64,000 bases of DNA from Bufo bufo (lineage: Eukaryota > Chordata > Amphibia > Anura > Bufonidae). This document shows, in pieces, positions 9,851-20,250 of the stretch (positions are counted from its first letter, which is position 1; every line of letters begins with the position of its first letter). Location: positions 512,971,565-513,035,564 of the forward strand of contig NC_053390.1 of assembly GCF_905171765.1 (NCBI RefSeq), read 5' to 3'. The translations under genes were made by a program, and so were the position numbers. Under the pieces are notes generated by a model that ran no database searches, was not told where the DNA came from, and was given only the letters and a program-made list of their open reading frames with translations.

Positions 9851-11032
9851 TATATGTGTTTACTTACAGTTCCACCAAAACCAATTGCAAATACAAATTG
9901 CAAGCATACAAACCAGATTCCATATAATTTGAATACAAACTGTGAACTGCTTATACCAAATCATAAGCAATTGCATACTGCAAACTGCAAACCAAGTTGA
10001 GCAAGCAGAACTATTAGTTAGACCTCAGATATACCTCTCAGAGATATCATATAGTGCTTAAATAACTTAAAGTGAGAGTACAGATACTCAAGAGAGAAAT
10101 ATATCCAGCATTTTATGTTGAATGACAAGATTGAACAGGTGAACCACCATTTTAATCATACCGCCATTTTGTCATATCTTTTCAACACGTGTTATGTACA
10201 TGGACTATCTGCTGCGGAGGCGGCAGTGTTATATGAAGAAAAGTTGAAGTTAATGAAGAAGTTATTTCAAGCATTTGGTGTGCTCTTTAAACCTACTGTT
10301 TTCATAGAACGGCGCTAGAGGAATTACAAAGAAATAGACAGTCTGGTTAGACTAAAAGTCAGAGATATCAAAATTCTTGTAATGCCACAGCGCTTCATAG
10401 TGCTGCGCCTGCCACAGTGGAACTTTTGCCCTCAGAGGGTGAAGTGATAGCGCTCCTCAACTTGCACAGAAAAGAGCGCATTAGAGCAGCGGAGCGCCAG
10501 CATATACCGCCGCGCAGCAACTGTTCCCTGAGTAAGCAAGCAAAGACATCTCAGCGGAGCTACCATAAAGGCCATAGAACGTGGGCATTAGTCAAACTGC
10601 AGCCTACTCTTAAATTGGCAGAACGGCAAAGGCAAAATAGTCAGAAAAAGAGCGCCAACCCTCCTGTGATCCCTAGAGAGAGAAAGAGACGCATGGTGGG
10701 AGGCCAAAGTCCAGAGCTAGAGTGCCTGCACCGCTATCCATGGAGAGACCACTTACTGCAGCCAGCTAATTTCCCGCCACTAGGCCCAAAGCCTGCAGCA
10801 GCGTATCCAAGCCAGTGCATCGAAGGTCAGCACAAAGCATTGCATCATATCAAGAAAAGACACGTCTCCCTTAAGATTGAAATTTGTTCCTGCTCTTCAG
10901 AATAAGGTCAGAGCTTTCCTTTTTTTTTTACTTATCATTGCATATAGGCTTTGGCATAAAGAGACATTTTTTGTGTTCAGAAATAAGAGACTTTAAATAA
11001 AAACAAAGGACAGTTTGTAGTACATGGGCTCT

Positions 11033-11183
11033 AAAGCATTTAAAGTGAAAGTCATTTATTGCCCGTATTTATCGCTGTTGTATTTAAAGTGACAGTCATT
11101 TATTTCTGCATTGGTCAATATTGCATTTAAAGTCAAAGGACTCTTAATATTTGTATTGATTGTCAGTATTGCATTTAAAGCAA
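11033..11183 (+). repeat. Four ~48-bp direct repeats in the BEL leader
   Basis: The word gcatttaaagtgaaagtcat and close variants recur at about 11036, 11083, 11132 and 11171, immediately before the gag start codon. Function unknown; they may be leader or packaging repeats. Confidence 0.6.
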
Positions 11184-11184
11184 A

Positions 11185-12426
11185 ATGTCGGAGCTTAGTT
11201 TTACCATGCCACTGTTAGAGGATACAAAGATAGATAGAGTAAAGGGGGGAGAGCAAGGGAACCTGTCTGAGCTAGAAGAGTCTGATATAGCATTAGTCTT
11301 TCCTCAAACTAATATAGCCCAAGCAGATGAACTAAGACGTTCATCACTTGCCAGAAAACCGACCCCAAAGACGCTGGAAAATTTGGAGCAAGAAGCAGCA
11401 CTGAAAGGAAAAAAGTTCACCAGAATGTATGATAAATGGAAATTATACATTAAAGACATTCATAAAAAGCTAAAGCAAGAAAGTATAAAAGGGAACTTGA
11501 GTGATATGGTAGAGACGGTAGAAGAATCTAAATCAAAGCTTATGGCAGCATATGTCAACCTGCGGTCATTTACAACACCTTACCAGGATATTGTAAGGAA
11601 CATGGATACATGTACTGCGGTCATTAAAGATTTGGTAAAGCTCATGAGAGAACTATCATCTGCAGAAAACTATGATGAAGTTAAAGCAAGAAGTAGAATG
11701 AATGAGCTTTTTATGAGAGACTATGCTAGGTCCTTAGGTGGTACCACAATATCAAGTGTGACTTCCTTCGATAGCAGAAGTGCCACCCATATATTAGAGT
11801 CCTCAAATACTTCAGCCAAAAGAAAGGAATTAGCTGAACAACTTGCTGTCAAGAGAACAGAAATTAAAATGGAAGCTGCCATCGAGGCGCAGTGCCAACT
11901 GATGGCTGAAAAGGAAGCTGAAATGGATGCACAATGCCATCAGATGGAAGCTGAAATCGAGGCACAGCGCCAACAGATGAAAAGTCTTGAAAGGCAGAGT
12001 GAAGTGAAGATCATAGAAGCCAGACTCAGAGTACATGAGGAGGATATGAGTCAGAGTAGTCATAGGTTAAAATCTGTACTAAGTAAAGAGGCAGACCCCT
12101 ACTTTCCTACATACTCCCAGCAGAATGGAAGAAAATCTCCAACATGTAGTGAAGAAATAAGAAGTCCTTCCATCCCTGCTCATAAAAACAAAGAGAGGCC
12201 TAGTCCAGTGTTAGGAAAATGGTGTTTGAATTTACCCTCTATCTCTACCAGAAAAGATGAAGAAATGGACTCACCTAATTCAGAAGTAAGTGAGAAAATA
12301 GAACCGGATGATTCTATTCCTAGATGCCATGGCAATAACCAGGAGAGTGTTACAACCATTGTCCCAGCAAGACCACAGAGAACAGTCCTAGCTAGACTTC
12401 CCATTCCGGAACCCATTGTATTTTGA
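11185..12426 (+). pseudogene. BEL/Pao gag, N-terminal part
   Basis: This is the longest plus-strand frame of the first 28 kb (413 codons, ATG start, MSELSFTMPLLED). The first 190 residues are helical and charged. Residues about 210-290 form a strong coiled coil with repeated EAQCQ/EAEIEAQRQQM segments. The end LPIPEPIVF is the conserved junction before the BEL gag core, where a TGA now sits. In an intact element the same frame would run on into the core at 12430, so the stop is a lesion and not the true end. No LTR pair was found. Identification rests on the next segment. Confidence 0.75.
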
Positions 12427-13276
12427 GGAGACGTACTGAAGTTCATAGTGGAAGGCAAGTTTTGAAATGATCATGGAGCATCATTGCTTCAGTCCAATTG
12501 ACAAGTTAATCTACCTTCAGAGATATGTTTGTGGAGAAGCCAAGGAAGTTCTTGAAGGTAACTTCTATAGAAAAGACGAAGAAGCCTACAAACAAGCTTG
12601 GGAAAAATTGAATGCAAGATATGATCATCCTTTCTTAGTACAAAGAGCCTTTAGAGAGAAACTGAATAACTGGCCTAAAATAGGTCCTAAAGAACACTTC
12701 AGACTCCAAAAGTATGGTGACTTCCTGCAAGCATGCAGCAATGCCATCCCACATGTTCAAGGACTGGAAGTACTGAACGACTATCTAGAAAACCACAGGA
12801 TGCTAACTAAGCTACCTGAAGAAGTGGCCTCTAGATGGAATCGCTATGTGACTAAACAGTTAGATCTAGGTAAGAACTTCCCAAGTTTTAAAAAGTTCTC
12901 TGAATTTGTCAATGAGGAAGCACAGATAGCATGTAATCCAGTAACATTATCTTACGTCTTAAAATCCTTAGAAGAAAGGCCTGCAAGAGAGATAACGCGT
13001 CCAAGAGCAACTAGCTTTGCAACCAACACAGCAGCTAAAGGTCCAGATACCTACGAGAGCAAGTCCAAAGTCACTACTGGGATCAGTAGAGAGACAGAAC
13101 CGACAAATCTTCAGACTACCTTCAAATGTATATTCTGTGGAGGGAGCCACTCCATACACAAGTGCCAACAATTGAAGGAGAAGTCCCCGGATGAAAAGAA
13201 AAAAATTGTGCTGGATAACCAACTGTGTTTCGGATGCCTAAGAAAAGGCCATGTTACTAAGGAGTGTAAGAAATAG
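12427..13276 (+). pseudogene. BEL/Pao gag core with zinc knuckles
   Basis: After a TGA and a TAG/frameshift (12424-12470) an open frame of 269 codons gives the typical BEL/Pao gag core: IDKLIYLQRYVCGEAKEVLE, then AWEKLNARYDHPFLVQRAF. It ends with two CCHC-like knuckles, CIFCGGSHSIHKC and CFGCLRKGHVTKEC. These bind genomic RNA in active elements. A TAG after ECKK (about 13274) interrupts the frame. Segment order and spacing fit BEL elements and not Ty3/gypsy. Confidence 0.85.
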
Positions 13277-13541
13277 GCCACATGCAGCGTTTGCAAAGGA
13301 GGCCATCCTACACCACTACATGAAGAACGTCCAAAGAAAGATAAATTCTCAATGCCTAAAAATACTGAGGAAGAAAGGAAAGTATCGGTATTCTCTTGCA
13401 GAGTGAGGGAAGGAGAAAGCAACAGCACATAAATGGTTGTACCAGTTTGCATTTCAAATCCTAAAAGAAGGAACAAGAAGGTATACGCCTATGCGCTACT
13501 GGATGCCCAAAGTGATGTCACCTTAGAACACTGTGCCTTGC
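13277..13541 (+). pseudogene. BEL/Pao third knuckle and protease start
   Basis: The same frame continues past the TAG with a third knuckle-like CSVCKGGHPTPLH and an acidic linker, then a second in-frame stop (TAA, about 13430). It then reads MVVPVCISNPKRRNKKVYAY and ALLDAQSDVTLE, where LLDAQSD is the BEL aspartic-protease active-site block. Homology ends near 13541; no BEL reverse transcriptase or integrase follows, so the element is 3'-truncated. Confidence 0.75.
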
Positions 13542-14094
13542 AGTAACACGCATAGGGAGTCTGCTTTGGTTGTGAACTAATACTGTGAGTCTGTATGACA
13601 TGCAGATGACAGGCGTCGCACTTATAATCACTACACACTTCATGGGGCCAAAACTAACCAAATAAGTCACGTACCGTATGTACTCAGACTTCCAGGTCAA
13701 TGTTAGCGTCAAGAAGAAGCGCATTCCTTTTACACTGTCATCAGCTGATTCCACATAGATGTCTACAGACCCTGTTCTATTAAACGCTTATACAAGTAGA
13801 GCCCCCCAACAGAGTGGAGAGGGTTTCAGCAGTAAGTTTGTGTTGACCTCACTGATTATTTTGCCCTTCCTCTAATCTGTCAGAACAATAACCCCCAAAA
13901 AATGGAACCTGTTAGTTGAGCATCTACCTTCACTCGGTCAGCATTTGGTCAGTAATCCATCAGTATTGCTAATGCCCAAAAAACAGGAGTGGTTCCAAAA
14001 CAGAGATGAAACATGAACGAAATAGTTGCATCTTCTGTTGTCTTCTGTGTTTTGTACCCACTCCTGTATTTGGCTACCAAATCACAAGCCAATT
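13542..14094. other. Unassigned sequence between BEL remnant and CENPL pseudogene
   Basis: No recognisable family. A short plus-strand frame at about 13686-13758 (DFQVNVSVKKKRIPFTLSS, then TAG) follows an ag and could be a scrap of an exon, but it is too short to judge. Confidence 0.25.
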
Positions 14095-15215
14095 CTTTTT
14101 ATTTTTTGAACGGGGGAGAAAAAACAACGTTTATTTAACAAACAGGATATTAACACACAGAAAATACAACACAGAAGGGGCAAAACCACAAGATTCAAAA
14201 GACAAACTGGAAAAACAAAGTGCTTCATCAACAAGAATGGATTGACGACCAGTGTCGGGGTGACCACGATGGTAATGCAAACGGATCAAGAAATGTATGG
14301 GGTTATGGCTGATAACTGGAGTACAGTCCAGCAAACAAGCAGACTCCAGCTCATTCTGTGATGAGCTGAGTTGCTGATAAGTGGATTCTAAAGTGTCTGA
14401 AGAAATGCGAGTAAAGACATTGGAATAAATTGTCCACTATCTCCAACGTGACCTTGTCCTTTTATTTATGAATATCGTCCCATAAATTCTTGAAGTCCTC
14501 TGCGTGGATGGCATAAGAAATGTCCAGGCGAGGTTCGACGGGCACAGATAAAACAAGCTCTGTGGCCGACACTGATCCAGACACTTCATACCCGGTCCAC
14601 ATCGCTGCTAACCAAGTAAGGTCCTGAGAACAGATCACCAGCTTACCCAATCAATAGTCAAAGTTTCTTTGGAACCACGTCCCTACGATAGCCGTGAGCG
14701 CCTCAGAGCAGATTTGCAGGAAGAGCGGGAGGCAAGTAAATGTCTTTGGTAACACCTCCAAAAGATCGTTCTCTGTGTACGTCCGGCAGAACCAACTTGT
14801 CCACACAATCCGGTCCTCTGTGCTTGCCTTGGCGAGTGGAGGCTTTGATGAAATCTGTATGAGCACAGCCAGTGGATCTCTGTCCTTTCCTTTGAGTCCA
14901 GGTAAACAGGAAAATTTGGCTTTTAGGTTCATCTCTGAGCCCACTTCAATAGCAAGACCCTTCTGCTTCTCGGGAGCTATGTGGGTAGAGAGGTGCTTGG
15001 AATACTCTTTCAGTCTGGTGTATGAGAAATTATACATCGGTGTCACGCTGTACAGAGTCCATTATTTTTGAAGGAGCAAAGCAGCCTGTGCCGGATCAAG
15101 ATTTTCCTCCAAGGGGGTGCACTGCGGGATTTTTCTTTTACACAAGCTTCGCAATGGAGACCGTCGAAGCTTGCAGACCTCGAGTTGTGAAAATGACTGC
15201 TCCTTCGTGCTGAAT
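14095..15215 (-). pseudogene. CENPL: Processed pseudogene of centromere protein L
   Basis: The minus strand reads, without introns, KIPQC (15134-15119), WTLYSVTPMYNFSYTRLKEY, EKQKGLAIEVGSEMNLK, FTCLPLFL, GTWFQRNFDY, LTWLAAMWTGYEV, LDISYAIHAEDFKNLWDDIH and HFFRHFRIHLSA. The order and wording match my memory of vertebrate CENPL, a subunit of the inner-kinetochore CCAN that binds CENP-N. In-frame stops at 15064-15062 (TAA), 14653-14651 (TGA) and 14464-14462 (TAA) kill it. An AATAAA signal (14135-14130) is followed about 22 nt later by an A-rich tract (14108-14095), as in a retrocopied mRNA. The 5' end is lost: it abuts the hAT transposase fragment. Confidence 0.8.
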
Positions 15216-16000
15216 ACCTACTTCTGGTGGTTAACACCCCATCAGTTGCTGTTTGCATATCCTTGCGATAAATGATGTTCCCATTCACTGACTGTAAACA
15301 GAGATATTGACAGACAAACGTATCAAACTCTGCCGCCATCTTTCTAGGCGCCACATCTCCAGTCCCCTGACTAGCCAAATTTAGCAGCATCTGTTCCAGG
15401 ACATGAAGCAACGGAATGACATCGTTCATTCCGTAGTCCTGGCGACTGACAAATAACGTGACCTCCTCAAAGGGCCTGAGCAAAATGCAGGTGTCACGCA
15501 TGAGCTGCCACTGGCTGACATCGAAGTTACACAGGGGAGTTCTCCTATCCGCTTGGATCACCAAGAAATCGTTGATGGCCTTTCTCTGTTCATACAGTCG
15601 GTCCAACATATGGAGAGTGGAATTCCAATGGTTGGAAATGTCACATATCAGCCTGTGTTGGGGGATGTCGTTATGCCCCTGCAGCTCAAGGAGGGTGTGC
15701 TTTGCGGTGTACGAGTGGCTGAAGTGCATGCAAAGTTTCCTGGCCATTTTTAGGATGTCTTGCAGATGGGTGGAAGACTTCAGGAACCGCTTGACAACCA
15801 GATTGAACACGTGTGCCATGCAGGGCGCATGGCTTAGCCCTCCTTGCTGCAGCGCCGACACCATGTTCTTCCTGTTGTCAGTCACCATGGTTCCGATTTT
15901 AAGTTGCAGAGAAAGCCAGGATTCCATTTCTTGATGAAGGACACAGAAAAGTTCCTCCCCTGTGTGACTCCGTTCGCCCAGGCAAACCAGGTGCAGAACA
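15216..16000 (-). pseudogene. hAT transposase fragment (ZBED-like)
   Basis: An uninterrupted minus-strand frame carries the middle of a hAT transposase. It reads GTMVTDNRKNMVSAL, which holds a catalytic Asp (TDN block), then CMAHVFNLVVKRFL with the Cys-x2-His pair, then HWNSTLHMLDRLYEQR and a helical domain up to CLQSVNGNII. The BED zinc finger and first catalytic Asp (upstream) and the catalytic Glu with the C-terminal dimerisation domain (downstream) are absent. The frame runs on out of phase into CENPL-derived sequence to about 15043. At the other side it meets an STK31-like fragment head-to-head near 16004. Confidence 0.75.
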
Positions 16001-16003
16001 GCG

Positions 16004-16165
16004 TGAGAGTGATGAGAGGGGTCGCACATGGCTTGCATACACTACATGCCTCCAACATAATTCTTGGATCTCTATAGGAAAATAATGTATTTGGTGTAAA
16101 TCGCCAGAGGGGCATATTTATAGACATTGACTTCACAAGAGATAAAGAGTAGCGGAGTTTACTTT
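16004..16165 (+). pseudogene. STK31: STK31-like kinase fragment, copy A
   Basis: The plus strand reads RVMRGVAHGLHTLHASNIIL, then a TAG, then ENNVF and IDIDFTRDKE with a further TAG. This is the catalytic-loop region (HxxNIIxGxL...NNVF) and degenerate DFG (DFT) of a pseudokinase, matching my memory of STK31. It is about 85% identical to copy B at 17944. It is followed directly by the inverted 94-bp array. Two stops show it is not coding. Confidence 0.6.
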
Positions 16166-16440
16166 GAAATTTCAACACTGCGTAATTCAGCCCATACAGC
16201 AAAAGGAGTTATACAGTCACCCATCAATTAAAAAAAAAAAAGCCAGTTTCACATAACACATTTCACCACTATGTAATTCGGCCCATATTGCAAAAGGGGG
16301 TGTACAATCACCCATAAATACATTAAAAAAAAACTGTGTACATAAAGAATTTCACCACTAAGTAAGTCGTTCCATACCGCAAAAGGAGGTGTGCATTCAC
16401 CCATATTTTTTCCAAAAAAAAGGCAGTGTCACATAAAGAA
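16166..16440 (-). repeat. 94-bp tandem repeat array, right block part 1
   Basis: Three monomers of the family seen at 2787-4262, here reverse-complemented: aatttcaccactaagtaagt, a caaaaggaggtg segment and a cattcacccat segment. The array is interrupted by a hAT insertion at 16441-17427. Confidence 0.8.
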
Positions 16441-17427
16441 TAGAGATTGCGGTTCACCCGGTGGTCGGTTCGCACCGAACCTTGCGCGTTCGCGATTCGG
16501 CCGAACATGCGAACATATGGAGATATTTGCGTCCGCCAAATTTTTTTACATTGTGAAGAACTTTGACCCATGACACATCCATCAGGTGGTACAGGACAGC
16601 CAATTGAGACGTTTCAGCCCATGGACATACCTTATAAATAGAACCGATCTGGCTGCCATTTTACATTCAGTCTTTTGTCAGTGTAGGGAAAGGTTGCTGT
16701 GTGGAGCAGGGACAGACTGTTAGGGACAAAAACGCTATCAAATAGGTCCACAAAAGTCAGTTTAAAGACTGGTATAGGTGTACTATTGATAGGTATGCAG
16801 TACAGAGGGGTGTAATATACTTATACTTTCTAACATAGAACGCATATTATAATGGATTTGTATTGTGCAGCATTGTGACTGGTGAGCGGTTCTGCAGCAA
16901 TACTACAACTACAAAGAGTGACAAATGCAATTAGAAAAAATAATTATAAGTGGTGTGATATACCAGTCGCCCCCCAAAAAAACAGATAGAAGCAGTGTGT
17001 TATATACCAATAATATACTTTCTATATAGTGAATTTGTGTACAGCAGCATTTGTTTGCGGTTTTGCTGCGTTCCCTTTGCTACACACAGTGACAAACTGT
17101 ATTGGAAAAAAAAATTATAACTGGTGTGATATACCAGTCGCCCCCCAGTCGCCCCCAAAAAAACTGATTGAAGCAGGGTGTTATATAACAATATACTTTC
17201 TTTATAGTGCATTTGGGTACTGTATAGTGCATTGGCCCATGCGTGTATGCGAAAATTATATTGCCGATATTTCGCATTGAAAAAAAAAAAAGAATGGAGA
17301 TTGCAGTAATTATTTCTTGGCTGCAAATATGAGCTGAAGGTTTTTCAGGTTCGCCTACCATTAAAATGAATGGGACCCGCGGCGAACTTGCGGTTCGCGA
17401 ACATTTGATCTCGTTCGTCCATCACTA
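16441..17427. mobile_element. Non-autonomous hAT element, 987 bp
   Basis: It starts tagagattgcggttcaccc and ends cgttcgtccatcacta, so the TIRs read TAGAGATTGC and TAGTGATGGA. A perfect 8-bp duplication ataaagaa flanks it (16433-16440 and 17428-17435). The interior has two related copies of a block with atatactttctatatagtg (about 16960-17030 and 17105-17215) and no transposase frame. The host array reads on across the insertion. Confidence 0.87.
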
Positions 17428-17905
17428 ATAAAGAATTTCACCACTAAGTTCTTCAGTCCATACCGCTAAAGGAGGTGTACATTCACCCATATATTTTCCG
17501 AAAAAAAGCCAGTGTCATATAAAGAATTTCACCACTAAGTACGTCGTTCCATACCGAAAAAGGAGGTGTACATTCACCCATACATTTTTGGGAAAAAAGC
17601 CAGTGTCACATAAAGAATTTCACCACTAACTACTTCAGTCCATCTTGCAAAAGGAGGTACAGTATACATTCACCCATGTATTTTAGAAAAAATGACAGTG
17701 TTACATATAGAATATTCACACTAAGTACATTGGTCCATAACGCAAAAGGAGGTGTACATTTACCCATACATTTGCAGGAAAAAAAACTGTCACCTAAAGA
17801 ATTTCACCACTAAGTATGTCGGTCCATACCGCAAAAGGGAGTGAACATTCACCCATAAATTTTTCGGAAAAAAGCCAGTGTCACATAAAAAATTTCACTG
17901 CTGAA
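17428..17905 (-). repeat. 94-bp tandem repeat array, right block part 2
   Basis: Five further reverse-oriented monomers of 92-94 bp, each with caaaaggaggtgtacattca and aatttcaccactaagta. It ends in tcactgctgaacggcaag. Confidence 0.8.
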
Positions 17906-17908
17906 CGG

Positions 17909-17943
17909 CAAGTAGGGCCTTAATTAGGCCTTAATTAGGCCTT
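17909..17943. repeat. Three copies of an 11-bp word
   Basis: The word ggccttaatta occurs three times in tandem between the 94-bp array and the STK31-like copy B. Confidence 0.7.
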
Positions 17944-18107
17944 AATTGAGAGGGGTCGAACATAGCTTGCATACACTACATGCCTCCAACATAATTTTTG
18001 GATTTCTACATGAAAATAATGTATTTGCTGTAAATCACGAGAGGGGCATTGCTGGAGACATTGACTTCACAAGAGATACAGAGCAGCAGGGTTCAGTTAC
18101 CTCTTTA
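17944..18107 (+). pseudogene. STK31: STK31-like kinase fragment, copy B
   Basis: The plus strand reads MRGVEHSLHTLHASNIIFGF, then LHENNVFAVNHERGIAGDID and FTRDTEQQGSVTSL without a stop. Compared with copy A at 16004 it keeps both positions that are stops there. The motifs are those of a kinase catalytic loop with Asn/Phe replacing the usual HRD Asp, and DFT in place of DFG, typical of a pseudokinase. It starts abruptly at gagaggggtcg, the same point as copy A, which suggests an exon edge. It ends where the L1 5' region begins. Confidence 0.6.
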
Positions 18108-18228
18108 AAATTAAAATTGGGGCAACCAGGGGGCGGAGCTAGTGCCTGCAGCAGATGGCTGTGTGAGTGTTCAGCTCCGTGTGTGAAATCGCTCTACTAG
18201 CTTGTAATTTCAGCCTAGAGAAGTCATT

Positions 18229-18740
18229 ATGGTGAAGATCGGGGGACCTAAGTCCGGTGAAGGACCCGACCAACAAAAACCCTCGGTGAGCAAAGGGGAA
18301 ATGGACAAGTATATTAAAAAGGCTGCCTCTGTCTATGTGGCGCGTGAGGGCAAGATGGCGCCAGTCTCCCTGCGCTCTACCAGCCGCACACAGAAAGACC
18401 AGCCCAAAGCCGCTCCAGAAGGAGAAGAGTAGCTAAACGCACTCCTGCTTTCCAGGGCTTACTTTAAAGATACCTTGATGTCCTCACTATCAGCAGCCCT
18501 TGAACCCATAAGCTCTGACCTGTTGGCCATCAAACAGGACATCAAACACATAGGGTGGAGGGTGGAGGCTCTCAAGGACTCACAGTCTGCCATTCTGAAG
18601 CACCAGCAAGCAGTCTCCCAGCATATCGGGCACTATCCAAACAAATTTGAACTTTATATACTGTGCACTGGAAGACCAGGAAAACCGCGGAAGACGCAAT
18701 AATCTGCGTTTTTGCGGCATACCGGAATATGGGAGATATT
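18229..18740 (+). pseudogene. L1 ORF1 remnant
   Basis: ATG at 18229 opens a basic N-terminus (MVKIGGPKSGEGPDQQKPSV) that stops at TAG 18430. The same frame continues with a coiled-coil block, ALEPISSDLLAIKQDIKHIG and RVEALKDSQSAILKHQQ. After a frameshift it reads ENRGRRNNLRFCGIPE, the start of the ORF1 RNA-binding (RRM) domain. The rest of the RRM and C-terminal domain are missing, replaced by a short tandem repeat at 18741-18838. ORF1p normally trimerises and coats L1 RNA. Confidence 0.75.
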
Positions 18741-18838
18741 CTCCATACAGTAACTCAAATTCTCGTTAATTCTCAGTAACGCAAATTCTCCATACAGTAA
18801 CTCAAATTCTCGATACAGTAACTCAAATTCATTTTCGT
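18741..18838. repeat. Short tandem repeat at an L1 deletion point
   Basis: About four imperfect copies of ctccatacagtaactcaaat with attctcg linkers sit exactly where the ORF1 RRM is broken off. Confidence 0.6.
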
Positions 18839-18857
18839 TAAACTTCTGGTCCTTCAC

Positions 18858-19190
18858 TCAGCTGATCTTCTTCCCTTTTCCCTTCCCCTCCCCCCCTTGA
18901 CTAATTGCTCCACTTGTATTATGCATGACTACTGATGTATATTAGGGTGATAACTCTTCTGATTACCATATCCCCCTTGGATATTATCATACTATCCTGC
19001 GCTACCGCGCATTTGTTACTTTTTTTTATTGTTTTCATGGTTTTTCTTTATTACCTTACCTGTTACCACTTTTAATTGGTGGGTCTGCATTCCCGTACTC
19101 TGCTTAAACAAATCATCACAGAGATATTCATTGTGTCCCCATTGGTCCGAGGTGGTTGGTTCAGCTAGATCCGGATGTCTTTAAACTGAA
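18858..19190 (+). other. L1 inter-ORF / remnant ORF1 3' sequence
   Basis: T- and C-rich sequence between the ORF1 remnant and ORF2 start; no coding signal. I take it to be the spacer of the same L1. Confidence 0.4.
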
Positions 19191-20100
19191 ATGATGACTA
19201 GTCTCAAGATTGCCTCATTTAACGTCAAAGGCTTTAACTCGCCTTCCAAAAGATGCCAAATTTTGTCTTTTATGAATAAGAAACAGACCTCAGTTCTGTT
19301 TTTACAGGAAACTCATTTTAAATTCAATAGATATCCGGATCTCTCTCGCTCCAGTTTCCCAGTGTGGTTCCACTGCGGGTCAAACTCATCTGCCTCCAGA
19401 GGGATCAGAATTGGATTTAGCAGTAATATACCTTTCCAATACTGTTCCTATCAACAAGACGCTGAAGGCAGATACCTAGTACTAAAGGGCACTATTGGTA
19501 ACTGTATGTACACCTTTATAAATGTATATGCCCCAAACGTCGACCAGGCGGCCTGGTTCAATAGCCTTATCCCTATTATAACCCCCTTTCAGGAAGGTAC
19601 CGTGTTTCTAGGCGGTGACCTCAACGTCACTCTAGACCCGATATTAGATTCATCCACCAGCAAATCTGCATTGTCTAAACGTGCACTTCGAACAATTAGC
19701 AACTCATTAGCTGATTTACACCTGGTTGAGGTTTGGAGATTGCTGAACCCTTCTGTAAGGGATTATACCTTCTATTCGAATGTACATGGTTCATATCAGA
19801 GACTTGATTATTTATTAGTTTCTAAGGAACATATTAAATCTTGTCTTAGCCCTTGTATTGATTCAATCCACCTTTCTGACCATGCCCCTATATTTATTTC
19901 CGTCTCCCCATATCCCCCCCCCCCCCCCCGCATGCCCCTCCCAGGGCATTTAGGTGGAGACTTAATGAGCAGCTCCTTTCTAACCCAGATCATGTCTCCA
20001 AACTAATAAAAAGTTCTGGAAGACTTCTTTACTTTGAACGCCCTTCCATAAACCTCTCCCCACACTCTGTGGGATACCCATAAAGCCTATATGCGAAGGC
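19191..20100 (+). pseudogene. L1 ORF2 endonuclease and RT start
   Basis: The frame opens MMTSLKIASFNVKGFNSPSK and shows the apurinic-like endonuclease blocks in order: ASFNVKG, LQETHF (catalytic Glu), FINVYAPN, GGDLNVTLD, GSYQRLDYLL and HLSDHAPI (catalytic His). This domain nicks the target DNA. The frame stops at about 20006 after a poly-C run (19916-19929), most likely a length change in that run. In another frame RWRLNEQLLSNPDHV, the start of the RT region, follows. The ORF is cut near 20118 by a PLE end. Confidence 0.85.
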
Positions 20101-20118
20101 AACTAATTAGCTTAGGTT

Positions 20119-20250
20119 CTCAATGCTTGAGAAAGGCTCTGTGTTTTGAGCCGAAACGTCGCTTCGCTGTGCCACTGTGGCCTAATAAACCGCAACTTTT
20201 TCTACTGGAAGTGCTGTCCGTTTCCATATATATATATATATATATATGTA
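20119..20250 (+). mobile_element. PLE terminal sequence with degenerate hammerhead
   Basis: The block reads gcttgagaaaggctc, then a gagccgaaacgtcgc stem, then gtggcctaataaaccgcaac and a (ta)n run at 20227-20248. This is the arrangement found at the ends of Penelope/Neptune-type elements, with hammerhead stem II (GGCTC/GAGCC) and GAAAC. The core CTGANGA reads CTTGAGA, so an active ribozyme is unlikely. Confidence 0.5.

Larger units (their letters stand above)
8527..11184 (+). mobile_element. Probable 5' LTR and leader of a BEL/Pao element, split by Tc1
   Basis: The sequence upstream of the BEL gag start has no coding content. A possible LTR start is tgtgacatcatattttgc at 8527, but no second LTR is present to confirm it. 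The Tc1 element at 8908-9850 sits inside. At 10.4-10.9 kb a plus-strand frame of about 160 codons shows no recognisable domain. The end of the leader carries four short direct repeats (11033-11183). Confidence 0.35.
18108..20118 (+). mobile_element. L1 (Tx1-type) LINE, 5' part
   Basis: The element contains a 5' leader (about 18125-18228), a broken ORF1, an inter-ORF region and the start of ORF2. The RT is cut off at about 20118 by a PLE end. It is a different copy from the L1 at 4560-8455 and on the opposite strand. Confidence 0.8.

Noticed and set aside
10417..10905. 162-codon basic frame before BEL gag
   Set aside because: No domain or motif; position is the leader of the retroelement. Kept as leader, not as a gene.
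20125..20165. Active hammerhead at the PLE end at 20.1 kb
   Set aside because: The core reads CTTGAGA rather than CTGANGA and stem III cannot form with a loop; only ancestry is supported.
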